Assembly: GCA_002412495.1 (NCBI GenBank)
Contig: DHVE01000071.1
Coordinates: 1-22,418, forward strand
DNA length: 22,418 bases
Direction: 5' to 3'
Source: Betaproteobacteria bacterium UBA5216
Lineage (GTDB): Bacteria > Pseudomonadota > Gammaproteobacteria > Burkholderiales > SG8-41
The notes beneath the pieces are model-generated. The model had not been told where the DNA came from. It was given only the letters and a program-made list of their open reading frames with translations, and ran no database searches. Numbering within the stretch: the first letter of the stretch is position 1; each line of letters opens with the position of its first letter. Shown piece after piece: positions 8,113-15,013 of the stretch. A program made the position numbers and the translations under genes.

Positions 8113-9195
8113 TCAGTTTGCCTTGATGCCCTGTTTCTTGATCAGATCAGAATACTTGGCGCGTTCGGTCGCGATGAATTTCGCGAACTGCTCCGGCGTC
8201 CCCCCGACCAGCGTAGCGCCAAGGTCAGCCATCGACGCTTTGTAGTCGGCGTCGCTGATCGCCGTATTGATTGCCTGATTGAGCGTCACTACAACGGACT
8301 TGGGCACGGCTGTCAGCACAAGCACGCCGTGCGAAATGCCGGCTTCAAAACCCGGCGCGCCGCTTTCGTCCAGGGTAGGTACATCGGGTAACGCGGTAAG
8401 CCGCGATTTTGCCGCAATGCCCAGTGCCTTGACTCTGCCGCCTCGCGCGTGGCCGATGGCGGTCATCGAGTTGTCAAACAACAACTGGATTTCGTTGCCC
8501 ATCAATGCGATTACGGCGGGGGCCGCGCCGCGATAGGGGACATGCACGAGTTCGATTTTCGCCATGTAGTTGAGCAGTTCGCCCGCCAGATGCAGCGACG
8601 TGCCCGATCCACCGGAGCCGAAATTGATGCCGCGCGGTTTGGCTTTTGCCAGCACAATCAAATCGGATACCTTCATGGCGGGCAGCGATGGCGTCGCGAG
8701 CAACACGTGCGTGGCCTGGCTCACGCGCGCCACCGGCTGAAAGTCATTCGGGTTGAACGGCAGTTTTTCGTAAAGCACCGGATTTACGGCGAACACCGGA
8801 TGCGACGAGAAAAATATCGTGTGTCCGTCCGGATTGCCGCCCGCCACCGTCACCGCGGCCGCGTTGCCCGCGGCCCCCGCGATATTTTCCACCACGATGT
8901 TTTGTTTGAGGATTCGGTTCAAATGCGAGGCGAGGCGGCGTGCATTCACATCCGCGCCACCGCCCGCCGGCATGCCCGCGACCATGCGGATGGGGCGGTT
9001 GGGGTATTGCTGCGCTTGTGCCGTAGTGGCGAGCGCGAACAACCCCAAAAAGCCATACCGCAAAGGCGCAAAGGCGCAAAGGAAGCGCAAAGAAAACCGG
9101 TGGCAAAAAAATCGGGATTTGTCTTTCAAGACTTTCTTTGCGGCGGTTCTTTGCGTCTTTGCGCCTTTGCGGCAAGGGTTTTCGTTGTTCATCAT
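8113..9195 (-). CDS. Bug-family substrate-binding protein (copy 3) with a repeat-derived N-terminus
   Basis: A 360-residue Bug/TctC-like periplasmic receptor. The mature part starts near QQYPNRPIRMVAGMPAGGGAD and has the expected blocks GHTIFFSS, NFGSGGSGTSLHLAGELL and HVPYRGAAPAV. The first 45 or so residues are unusual: they are basic, cysteine-containing and encoded by an inverted GCAAAGGC repeat (9058-9172), ending with FLCAFAPLR just before the hydrophobic YGFLGLFALATTAQA. No in-frame ATG or GTG exists between the repeat and the hydrophobic core, so translation must begin before or inside the repeat, or at a TTG. A GAAGG site precedes two adjacent ATGs at 9195 and 9192, directly after the racemase stop, which supports a coupled start there. 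Family certain; exact start probable. Confidence 0.88.
   Translation of the reverse strand: MMNNENPCRKGAKTQRTAAKKVLKDKSRFFCHRFSLRFLCAFAPLRYGFLGLFALATTAQAQQYPNRPIRMVAGMPAGGGADVNARRLASHLNRILKQNIVVENIAGAAGNAAAVTVAGGNPDGHTIFFSSHPVFAVNPVLYEKLPFNPNDFQPVARVSQATHVLLATPSLPAMKVSDLIVLAKAKPRGINFGSGGSGTSLHLAGELLNYMAKIELVHVPYRGAAPAVIALMGNEIQLLFDNSMTAIGHARGGRVKALGIAAKSRLTALPDVPTLDESGAPGFEAGISHGVLVLTAVPKSVVVTLNQAINTAISDADYKASMADLGATLVGGTPEQFAKFIATERAKYSDLIKKQGIKAN
9058..9172. repeat. GCAAAGGC inverted-repeat element
   Basis: A 115-base element with terminal arms CCGCAAAGGCGCAAAG (9058-9073) and its exact reverse complement (9157-9172). With one mismatch the arms extend to about 25 bases. The interior has further GCAAAG-like units. 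It lies wholly within the reading frame of the third Bug gene. Similar (GCAAAGG)n repeats are known from many bacterial genomes; that statement is from memory. Confidence 0.8.
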
Positions 9196-9999
9196 TCAAA
9201 CCTTCGGCGCATCGGGATAAACCTCGGCGCCATAAAACGCCCGCGTGCGTTCGAGATAATCGCCGGTGGGCGGCGCATAGGTGAGCCGCTTGCTGGTGAA
9301 GCGGCCGGTGATGCGGCGCAGCTTCACCGCCATCTCACCCATTTTCACCAGCTCGACGATGCCGTTGACGATGGGCGCGCGTTCGACTTCATAGGTATGC
9401 GATTCTGCGAGAAACACAATGATGTCGCCGCCCGCCGGGATGATCACTTCCGCGCCCTTGTCGAGCAGCTTTTTCGCGGCGGCGTTGAACTGGTCGATGA
9501 TGCCCTTGCGAAACGGCATGTCGATCATCGCGCGTTTGAGTTCAATCGGCGAGGTCTCGATCGGCTCCAGTCCCGCGCAGCGGTCTTCCAGACGATAACG
9601 CGCTACATTCTCGCGCACGCGCGCGTCCCACTTCGGGCTGATGGTCACGAGGCCAAACGACGCGCCCATCATGCATGCCACATGCAAACTGGTTTCGCAC
9701 AGGCCCAGCACCGGAATGTTGACGCATTCGCGCGCTTCCCTCAGGCCCGCATCACTGATGTTGCCCACCAGAAATGCATCGTACCCTTCGCGCTCGGCCT
9801 GCATGGCGTTGTAAATCACTTCGCGCATGTCGTGGTGTTCCAGCAACTTGTAATGCACGCCGATGCCCGCCGATTGCGCCACGCCGCGCATATCGACCGT
9901 GGTGCCAGGGTCGGCGGCATCGGCGATGGTGGCGCGCAGCAGTTTGCCGTATGGCGTGGATTCGGTTTGGCGTGCGAGGCTTTGGTACCAGAGTTTCAT
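9196..9999 (-). CDS. Asp/Glu/hydantoin racemase-superfamily protein lacking the usual catalytic cysteines
   Basis: A 267-residue protein whose layout matches the two-lobed aspartate/glutamate/hydantoin racemase fold (MKLWYQSLAR start; DAFLVGNISDAGLREAR at 74-90; IPVLGLCETSLHVACMMG at 95-112; AEVIIPAGGDIIVFLAE at 183-199). In hydantoin racemases the first and last of these segments normally carry the catalytic cysteines. By hand alignment the positions here are Asn80 and Ala189, so a two-cysteine racemisation seems unlikely. It may be a decarboxylase, an isomerase with different chemistry, or a binding protein. The start at 9999 has AGGATC a few bases upstream; a longer frame from 10098 looks non-coding. 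It is followed without a gap by a Bug gene, implying an operon. The 153-base gap upstream shows no gene. Confidence 0.75.
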   Translation of the reverse strand: MKLWYQSLARQTESTPYGKLLRATIADAADPGTTVDMRGVAQSAGIGVHYKLLEHHDMREVIYNAMQAEREGYDAFLVGNISDAGLREARECVNIPVLGLCETSLHVACMMGASFGLVTISPKWDARVRENVARYRLEDRCAGLEPIETSPIELKRAMIDMPFRKGIIDQFNAAAKKLLDKGAEVIIPAGGDIIVFLAESHTYEVERAPIVNGIVELVKMGEMAVKLRRITGRFTSKRLTYAPPTGDYLERTRAFYGAEVYPDAPKV

Positions 10000-10152
10000 G
10001 CTGGATCCTGTGTGGAGATTTTTCGTGGCGAGGCGCGAGTATCGCAACGCGGGATTATTAGAGCAAATTCGAAGCGGACAGTCTGCAACCGCCGCCATGT
10101 GACGGACGAAAAGTGCAATTAAAACATGACGTTACGCTTGTCCGTGCCAAGG

Positions 10153-11157
10153 TTAGTCCAGCGTAATGCCAACCTGCCGCCCGACACGCGCAATACGCTC
10201 GCGTTCGGTTTTGATAAAAGCGGCGTATTCACCCGGCGATTCGGCGTGTGCCGTCGCGCCCTGCTTGGCGAGTTGTTCGCGCACGTCAGCCGATTGCGTG
10301 GCCTTGATGATGTCGGCGTGCAGCGATTTCACAATGGGGACCGGAGTTTTCACCGGCGCTGAAATGCCCCACCACAGTCCGGTTTCGAAACCGGGCAGGG
10401 TTTCCGCTGCCGCCGGCACATCGGGCAGAAAAGCGTCACGCGTCGCGCCCGTGGTGGCGATCACCTTGATTCTGCCGGCTCTCACGTGCGGCATCACGAA
10501 AATCGGCGAGGCGACGATAAACTGTATCTGACCGACGATCAAATCGGTGATTGCAAGCGAGGCGCCCTTGTACGGCACATGCATGGTTTTGACGCCGCCC
10601 AGCACATTAAGCATTTCTGCGCCGATATGCGTTCCCGAGCCGTTGCCGGATGATCCGTAGTTGAGTTGCCCGGGCCGCGCCTTGGCGAGTTTCACCAGGT
10701 CGCTCACGTTGTTGACGCCCAGCGACGGATGCACTGCGATCACATAGGCCACCGATGCGACGCGCGTCAGCGCGATAAAGTCCTTGTCGGCATCGTAAGG
10801 CAGCTTTGATCGCAGCGCCGGCATCGAGGCCAACTCAGTGGCTCCTGCCAGCAGCAGCGTGTAGCCGTCCGGCGTTGCGTTTTTTGCGGCTTCAACGCCG
10901 ATAATGCCCGCTGCGCCGGGGCGCGTATCCACGATCATCTGCTGGCCCCACTGCGACATGAGCTTGTTGCTGACAATGCGCGCGATGATGTCCGGCGAAC
11001 TGCCCGGCGGGAAACAAACAATGATACGCACCGGCTTGTTGGGATACGGTTGTCCTAAACCCGTTGCGGCGGATTGGGCTGCGCTGATTGAGGGTGCGGC
11101 AAGGAGCGGGAGCGTGACTGCCGCGACACACGCGTAGGGGCGGTGGCGGAAGGTCAT
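10153..11157 (-). CDS. Bug-family substrate-binding protein (copy 4)
   Basis: A 334-residue Bug/TctC-like periplasmic receptor. The start at 11157 is well supported by a GAGGAG ribosome site six bases upstream (about 11163-11170). A signal peptide spans roughly residues 1-27 (hydrophobic VAAVTLPLLAA, cleavage after an SA-rich zone). The mature part opens with QPYPNKPVRIIVCFPPGSSPD, where the usual PGGGTD glycine-rich turn is changed to PGSSPD. NYGSSGNGSGTHIGAEML and HVPYKGASLAITDLIVGQIQ are conserved. It is last in a possible minus-strand run after the NIPSNAP-like and EamA genes, with 88 bases between it and the EamA stop. The altered turn may change ligand choice; this is inference. Confidence 0.93.
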   Translation of the reverse strand: MTFRHRPYACVAAVTLPLLAAPSISAAQSAATGLGQPYPNKPVRIIVCFPPGSSPDIIARIVSNKLMSQWGQQMIVDTRPGAAGIIGVEAAKNATPDGYTLLLAGATELASMPALRSKLPYDADKDFIALTRVASVAYVIAVHPSLGVNNVSDLVKLAKARPGQLNYGSSGNGSGTHIGAEMLNVLGGVKTMHVPYKGASLAITDLIVGQIQFIVASPIFVMPHVRAGRIKVIATTGATRDAFLPDVPAAAETLPGFETGLWWGISAPVKTPVPIVKSLHADIIKATQSADVREQLAKQGATAHAESPGEYAAFIKTERERIARVGRQVGITLD

Positions 11158-11245
11158 GGCATTCTCCTCATACGGTGGTTGAAGATTGCAACATCGCCTG
11201 CATGAATTGCAAAGAACAACAAAGTCTATGGTTGCTATTTTACGC

Positions 11246-12178
11246 TTACGTAAGTGTCGCGGCCTGCGGCTTCAGGCTGATAATCAACACGCCCGCCAGT
11301 ACCAGCGCCGCGCCGGCCAACTGAATCAGCGTAATGGGCTCGCCCAGAAAAATCTGTCCGAACACCATGGTGGACAACGGCCCGATGCAACCCACCAGTG
11401 CCACCTGATTCGCGCCGATGCGTTTCAGGCCCTCCGCCATCAGCCACAGCGGCGTCACCGTGGTGAAAATCGCCATGATCAACACCAGCAGGTAAACGTC
11501 GTTGGGCACCGCCAGTTGCGCGGGGCCGCGCAACGCCATGAAATGCGCGATCACAAAAAAAGATGCCGATGTCGCGGCATAGGCCGTAAAACGCATCGAG
11601 CCCATCGTCAGCACGTAACGGCTGCCGGCAATGAGATAAATCGCATAGGTGACAGCGCTGGCGAACACCAGGCTCGCGCCGAGCAGCATCAGGCTCCATC
11701 GCTGGCCGAGTTTGATTTCTTCGTTGAACACCAGCGCGATGCCGCTGTATGAAAGCGCCAGCGACATCACATGCCGTTTGCGGATGGGCTGCTTCAGGAA
11801 CAGCGCCGACATCAGCACCACGATGGTCGGATACAGATAAAGAATCAGCCGCCCCATGCCCGCCGAAATGTATTGCAGGCCCGCGAAATCCAGATAGCTG
11901 CCGACGTAATAGCCGATGAAGCCCAGCGCGATCACACCGATCCAGTCGCGCCGCGACAGATGCGCCGCGCCCGCCCACCACGCCATCGCCAGAAAAAACG
12001 GCAGTGCGAACAACATGCGCAACGCCAGCAGCGTCAACACATCGACGCCGTGCTGATACGCCAGCTTGACGATGATGGTCTTGCCGGAAAATGCGATGGA
12101 ACCGAGGATGGCGCAGGCGACGCCGATGTAGGCGCCACGGTTGCCGCTGGTACCCGGGGCGCCGGATGTCGTGCTCAC
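11246..12178 (-). CDS. EamA/DMT-family transporter
   Basis: A 310-residue integral membrane protein of the drug/metabolite transporter superfamily with two EamA repeats, about residues 18-155 and 165-300, and roughly ten hydrophobic helices (for example LTLLALRMLFALPFFLAMAW and VALVGCIGPLSTMVFGQIFL). Members export amino acids, metabolites or drugs across the inner membrane. The start is a GTG at 12178; an in-frame stop lies shortly upstream and no ATG gives a full first helix, so GTG is the best choice although no good ribosome site is seen. It follows the NIPSNAP-like gene by 38 bases, so cotranscription is likely. The substrate is unknown. Confidence 0.88.
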   Translation of the reverse strand: MSTTSGAPGTSGNRGAYIGVACAILGSIAFSGKTIIVKLAYQHGVDVLTLLALRMLFALPFFLAMAWWAGAAHLSRRDWIGVIALGFIGYYVGSYLDFAGLQYISAGMGRLILYLYPTIVVLMSALFLKQPIRKRHVMSLALSYSGIALVFNEEIKLGQRWSLMLLGASLVFASAVTYAIYLIAGSRYVLTMGSMRFTAYAATSASFFVIAHFMALRGPAQLAVPNDVYLLVLIMAIFTTVTPLWLMAEGLKRIGANQVALVGCIGPLSTMVFGQIFLGEPITLIQLAGAALVLAGVLIISLKPQAATLT

Positions 12179-12216
12179 GGTGAAATCAACAATGGCAACT
12201 CTTCAGACTCAGGACA

Positions 12217-12861
12217 CTAAGTCCAGCGCGCGTCGTCCGTGCGGTCCGTGGCGGTGAGCAGCGTGGTTGTGTGTACCCACGTGTCGTCGCACAGATCGTA
12301 ACGGCGCGAGAGCTGGCCGCGGACTTCGCTCTCGGCGGCGCCCGACGGAATTTTGGATCGCTCCCACATCGCCAGGTTGGGACGGCGGGTGAGCAGCAGG
12401 GCGCGCACGCGCCCCGGTTCGTCGTTTACGCAGCGCCACAGGCCGATTACCTGCGAGTCGTAGGCCGATTCGAAACCCGGCCACGCCGCCGCGCAGAGCG
12501 TCAGGAATTCCGCCCAGTTACCCTCCGGCAACTCGAACCAGCGGAATGCATAGTTGCCCTGCCGCCGTGGCGGCGTTGTCGAGGCGGGCCGGAGCGTCGC
12601 GCGGAGCGGCTCGCTCGTGACCTGGTGCACGCCGGCGATATCCTCGATCAACTTGTGTGCCAGTGCCAAATCGGCATTCCCGGGCCATACCGTGATTGCG
12701 GTCAGCTCGTCGCGCGGACGTCCGATCTGCGAGCGCCAGGCCCCGTACAGCATAGCGCCGTGCCGCGCCCAGTCGATACCGCCCAGGCCGCGCGCGACGT
12801 CAGCGTAGCCGCGCGGCGCGCAGGCAATGGCGTGATGCACGTAAATCGATTGATCCGTCAC
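12217..12861 (-). CDS. NIPSNAP-like / dimeric alpha-beta barrel protein of unknown function
   Basis: A 214-residue protein that I do not recognise firmly. It has two similar halves: an N-terminal part with YGAWRSQIGRPRDELTAITV (39-58) and a second with NYAFRWFELPEGNWAEFLTL (103-122) followed by AAWPGFESAYDSQVIGLWRC. This W-rich pattern with a strand, a helix and a WPGFE-type turn is what I associate with NIPSNAP-like, ABM-type ferredoxin-like barrels. No signal peptide or membrane segment is visible. The start is a GTG at 12861 that overlaps the stop of a small upstream ORF (GTGA), pointing to translational coupling. It precedes an EamA exporter gene. Function is not assigned. Confidence 0.6.
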   Translation of the reverse strand: MTDQSIYVHHAIACAPRGYADVARGLGGIDWARHGAMLYGAWRSQIGRPRDELTAITVWPGNADLALAHKLIEDIAGVHQVTSEPLRATLRPASTTPPRRQGNYAFRWFELPEGNWAEFLTLCAAAWPGFESAYDSQVIGLWRCVNDEPGRVRALLLTRRPNLAMWERSKIPSGAAESEVRGQLSRRYDLCDDTWVHTTTLLTATDRTDDARWT

Positions 12862-12965
12862 GGGTGATTGACACCGGAAAGGCCCGCCGCCGGTACCGCG
12901 CTCGCCTGATGCAAGCCGGACTGCCTGCCTGCGCGGGCGTTACCGATGATTACAACTTCAGGCAT
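12858..12965 (-). CDS. Small ORF (35 aa), possible leader or thiolase 5' remnant
   Basis: A 35-codon ORF opening with MPEVVIIGNARAGR and preceded by a strong AAGGAG ribosome site seven bases from its ATG. Its stop overlaps the GTG start of the NIPSNAP-like gene by four bases. The first ten residues resemble the start of thiolases (MPEVVIVGAARTP-type), but the similarity then fades. It may be a deleted thiolase whose start now drives the downstream gene, or a short coupling peptide. The strong site and the overlap are seen; both explanations are inference. Confidence 0.4.
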   Translation of the reverse strand: MPEVVIIGNARAGRQSGLHQASAVPAAGLSGVNHP

Positions 12966-13140
12966 GCAACGGCTCCTTGACGGGGTGGTTACGCGAGTGG
13001 CGCGCAAGGTGCGTGCCAAGTGCATGCATACCTGCGTGATCGCGATGGTCCAAATGAAGTAAAGCCAAGCGGTGAGCGTACGGGCGCGTGCCAGGTTTGT
13101 CAAAGTCATGGACGCGCGCGATTCGCCGCCCGATGGTCGG

Positions 13141-13149
13141 TGCTATGCT
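13141..13149 (+). promoter_or_regulatory. Possible extended -10 promoter of the PhyH gene
   Basis: TGCTATGCT fits an extended -10 (TGn plus TATGCT). No convincing -35 box lies 17 bases upstream. It would give a leader of roughly 65 bases containing the 12-base direct repeat. Confidence 0.3.
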
Positions 13150-13173
13150 TCCGGCCATTCCTGCCCGTTTCGC

Positions 13174-13206
13174 ACGCATTTGCACGAATTTTGAACGCAT
13201 TTGCAC
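13174..13206 (+). repeat. 12-base direct repeat upstream of the PhyH gene
   Basis: ACGCATTTGCAC occurs at 13174-13185 and again exactly at 13195-13206, a 21-base period equal to two helical turns. Such spacing places both sites on one DNA face, as for a regulator binding as two units. It sits between the possible promoter and the start codon. Confidence 0.6.
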
Positions 13207-13220
13207 ACATGAGGTGATTC

Positions 13221-14081
13221 ATGAACGACAGGCTTCCCGCTGCATCACCGATCGCCGCCGCTTATGCAAGGGACGGATACTTTTTTCCGCACGACGTGTT
13301 GAGCGCGGCCGAGGCACGCGCGATGCTGGCCGACCTTGAAGCCGCGGAAGCCGAATGTGCCGGCGACCGCATGCGGCTGTCGCTGCTGCGCAGCTATCCA
13401 TCACAATTGCTGCCGTCGTTTGCCGCGCTGGTACGCCACCCGCGCATGATAGACGCCGTATCGCGGATCATCGGCCCCGATGTGTTGGTGTGGAGCAGCG
13501 GATTTTTCATCAAAGAGCCGGGATCCAAAAGCTTCGTGAGCTGGCACCAGGACTTGAACTACTGGGGGCTCGACGGCGACGACGAAGTCACCGCGTGGGT
13601 TGCGTTGACACCGGCCACCCTCGAAACCGGCTGCATGCGCTTTGTGCCCGGCAGTCACCACAAAAAAGACGTGCCGCACGTGGACAGCTTTGCGCCCGAC
13701 AACCTGCTCTCGCGCGGGCAGGAACTCGCGGTCGAGGTGGACGAAGCAAGCGCGGTGAACGTGCTGTTGCGCGCGGGCGAGGCCTCGTTCCATCACGGGC
13801 ACCTGTTCCATGCCTCCGGCCCCAACACCACTCCCGCGCGCCGCGTGGGCGTCGCGATCCGTTACATCGCGCCGTCGATGAAGCAGACCTCGGGCCACAA
13901 ACTGCTGGTTTCGCACGTGGCTGGCGAAGACCGCTACGGACACTTCGAACACATGCCCGCGCCCGCGGGCCGGATGCAGGCGGCGGACTGGGAGTACGCG
14001 CGGCGCAACGTGGCGATGAAGAAGGAGATTCTTTACCGGGGCGTAAAGCCGGAATTGGTCAAGGTGAATCGCAGGGCTTGA
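13221..14081 (+). CDS. Phytanoyl-CoA dioxygenase (PhyH) family protein
   Basis: A 286-residue Fe(II)/2-oxoglutarate-dependent dioxygenase of the PhyH family; members hydroxylate acyl-CoAs or other small molecules in the cytoplasm. The iron facial triad is visible as His109-Gln-Asp111 (SWHQDLNYWG) and His197 (GHLFHASGPN), with an arginine for 2-oxoglutarate in ARRVGVAIRY (206-215). The start at 13221 has GAGGTG five bases upstream. The length is normal. It stands alone on the plus strand before the toxin-antitoxin pair. The last 42 codons have a diverged duplicate at 15921-16049, beyond the TauD gene, showing that a second PhyH gene once existed here. Substrate unknown. Confidence 0.92.
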   Translation: MNDRLPAASPIAAAYARDGYFFPHDVLSAAEARAMLADLEAAEAECAGDRMRLSLLRSYPSQLLPSFAALVRHPRMIDAVSRIIGPDVLVWSSGFFIKEPGSKSFVSWHQDLNYWGLDGDDEVTAWVALTPATLETGCMRFVPGSHHKKDVPHVDSFAPDNLLSRGQELAVEVDEASAVNVLLRAGEASFHHGHLFHASGPNTTPARRVGVAIRYIAPSMKQTSGHKLLVSHVAGEDRYGHFEHMPAPAGRMQAADWEYARRNVAMKKEILYRGVKPELVKVNRRA

Positions 14082-14177
14082 GCAGTGCGGTTATTGTAAA
14101 AATTACATAAAAACAATTATTTACAATGATTTCGCCTTGGGGATTTACCTTGGCGCGGCACGCCACAATTTAATCCT

Positions 14178-14194
14178 ATACCACTAAGTGATAT
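14178..14194 (+). promoter_or_regulatory. Operator-like palindrome overlapping the toxin-antitoxin promoter
   Basis: ATACCACT-A-AGTGATAT is a 17-base imperfect palindrome (seven of eight pairs). It overlaps an extended -10 element TGATATGAT (14189-14197) just upstream of the toxin gene. This arrangement fits autorepression by the HTH antitoxin; binding itself is inferred. Confidence 0.5.
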
Positions 14195-14219
14195 GATTTG
14201 CGTGAGGCCGTGATTGCTT

Positions 14220-14594
14220 ATGCACGCCTATAAGACCCGAACCTTCGCGCGCTGGATGAAACGCGAAGGACTTGCCGATCGCGATTTGCGTGACGCGCTG
14301 GTGGAAATGCAGAACGGGCTGGTCGATGCGCGGCTGGGCGGCGGACTGGTCAAGAAGCGCATCGCGCGAGCGGGCCAGGGCAAGAGCGGCGGCTATCGCG
14401 TGCTGGTGGCTTCTAATTTTGGCGAACGATGGGTGTTTATGTTCGGCTTCGCGAAAAATGAGCGCGACAACATAGACGACGATGAACTGAAACTGATTAA
14501 GCGGTTAGCCGCAACATTATTAAGCCTGAGCGACAATGACGTGCGCAAGGCGCTGACAGCCGGAGAATTACTGGAGATCAAACATGGCAAATAA
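14220..14594 (+). CDS. RelE/HigB-type toxin of a type II toxin-antitoxin system
   Basis: A 124-residue protein from the ATG at 14220 (126 from a TTG at 14214). It matches the HigB-like branch of RelE toxins that starts YKTRTFARWMKREGL, continues GLVDARLGGGLVKKRIA and GQGKSGGYRVLVAS, and has FGFAKNERDNI near residues 75-85. Members cleave mRNA, usually at the ribosome. GAGG at 14204-14207 lies closer to the TTG, so the start is not settled; homologues remembered begin near the ATG. The toxin comes first and its last 11 bases overlap the antitoxin gene, the order typical of higBA. A palindrome over the promoter suggests autoregulation. Gene symbols are not assigned because subfamily naming is uncertain. 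Confidence 0.88.
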   Translation: MHAYKTRTFARWMKREGLADRDLRDALVEMQNGLVDARLGGGLVKKRIARAGQGKSGGYRVLVASNFGERWVFMFGFAKNERDNIDDDELKLIKRLAATLLSLSDNDVRKALTAGELLEIKHGK

Positions 14595-14892
14595 AAGACT
14601 ACGCGAAGAAATGTACGACACCGCGCGCGGGCTTCACGACCTGGGGCTGGTGGACGCGGAAACATTACGCGAATTCGATGCCTCGCGCCTGCCGGTGCTG
14701 AAGCGCTATGGCGCCTCAGACATCAAGCGCCTGCGGCTCAAAGCAAAAACCAGTCAATCCGTATTTGCCGCCTATCTCAATACCAGTGTATCGACGGTGC
14801 AGAAATGGGAAATCGGAGACAAGAAACCGAGTGGACCGGCATTGAAGCTGCTCAATATTGTCGAACGTAAAGGGCTGAAGGCGCTCGCGTAG
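14584..14892 (+). CDS. HigA-like XRE-type HTH antitoxin
   Basis: A 102-residue partner antitoxin. The N-terminal half (1-45) is probably the toxin-binding part; residues 46-100 form an XRE-like helix-turn-helix (SDIKRLRLKAKTSQSVFAAY, then NTSVSTVQKWEIGDKKPSG). It would neutralise the toxin and repress the operon through the palindrome at 14178-14194. Its ATG lies inside the end of the toxin gene with GGAG a few bases upstream, so translation is coupled. The length and gene order are typical. About 120 bases separate it from the TauD gene, with no terminator visible. Confidence 0.9.
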   Translation: MANKRLREEMYDTARGLHDLGLVDAETLREFDASRLPVLKRYGASDIKRLRLKAKTSQSVFAAYLNTSVSTVQKWEIGDKKPSGPALKLLNIVERKGLKALA

Positions 14893-15013
14893 GCAGAAAT
14901 CACGAATGTGATTTTGAATGGCGTGACCCCATCGTTTGTGTTGGAGAAGCAAGCGAATCGCAGCGGGACTTTTGCAGATACAAGACGACACGTATTAGAC
15001 CATCGGAGGAGCC

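Larger units (their letters stand above)
12966..13220. other. Intergenic region between divergent genes
   Basis: Gene-free spacer between the minus-strand small ORF and the PhyH gene. It holds an extended -10-like TGCTATGCT at 13141-13149, a 12-base direct repeat (13174-13185, 13195-13206), a TGCATGCA palindrome near 13019-13026 and the PhyH ribosome site. A reading frame on the minus strand extends across part of it, but its composition looks non-coding. Confidence 0.5.

Noticed and set aside
9058..9172. CRISPR-like interpretation of the GCAAAGG units
   Set aside because: The units are short, adjacent and in inverted arms, without regularly sized unique spacers or cas genes.
8449..10122. 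A 557-codon plus-strand reading frame
   Set aside because: It is antisense to a Bug gene and the racemase-like gene, both with clear family motifs; it is rich in Arg/His/Gln as expected from the complement of high-G+C coding DNA.
12966..13109. Upstream part of a minus-strand frame before the 35-codon ORF
   Set aside because: It has no ribosome site and no family features; only the part from 12965 has a convincing start signal.
14093..14127. ATTGTAAA / TTTACAAT inverted repeat after the PhyH gene
   Set aside because: Eight A/T-rich pairs around a 19-base loop with no T-run make a weak terminator; chance is likely in A/T-rich DNA.
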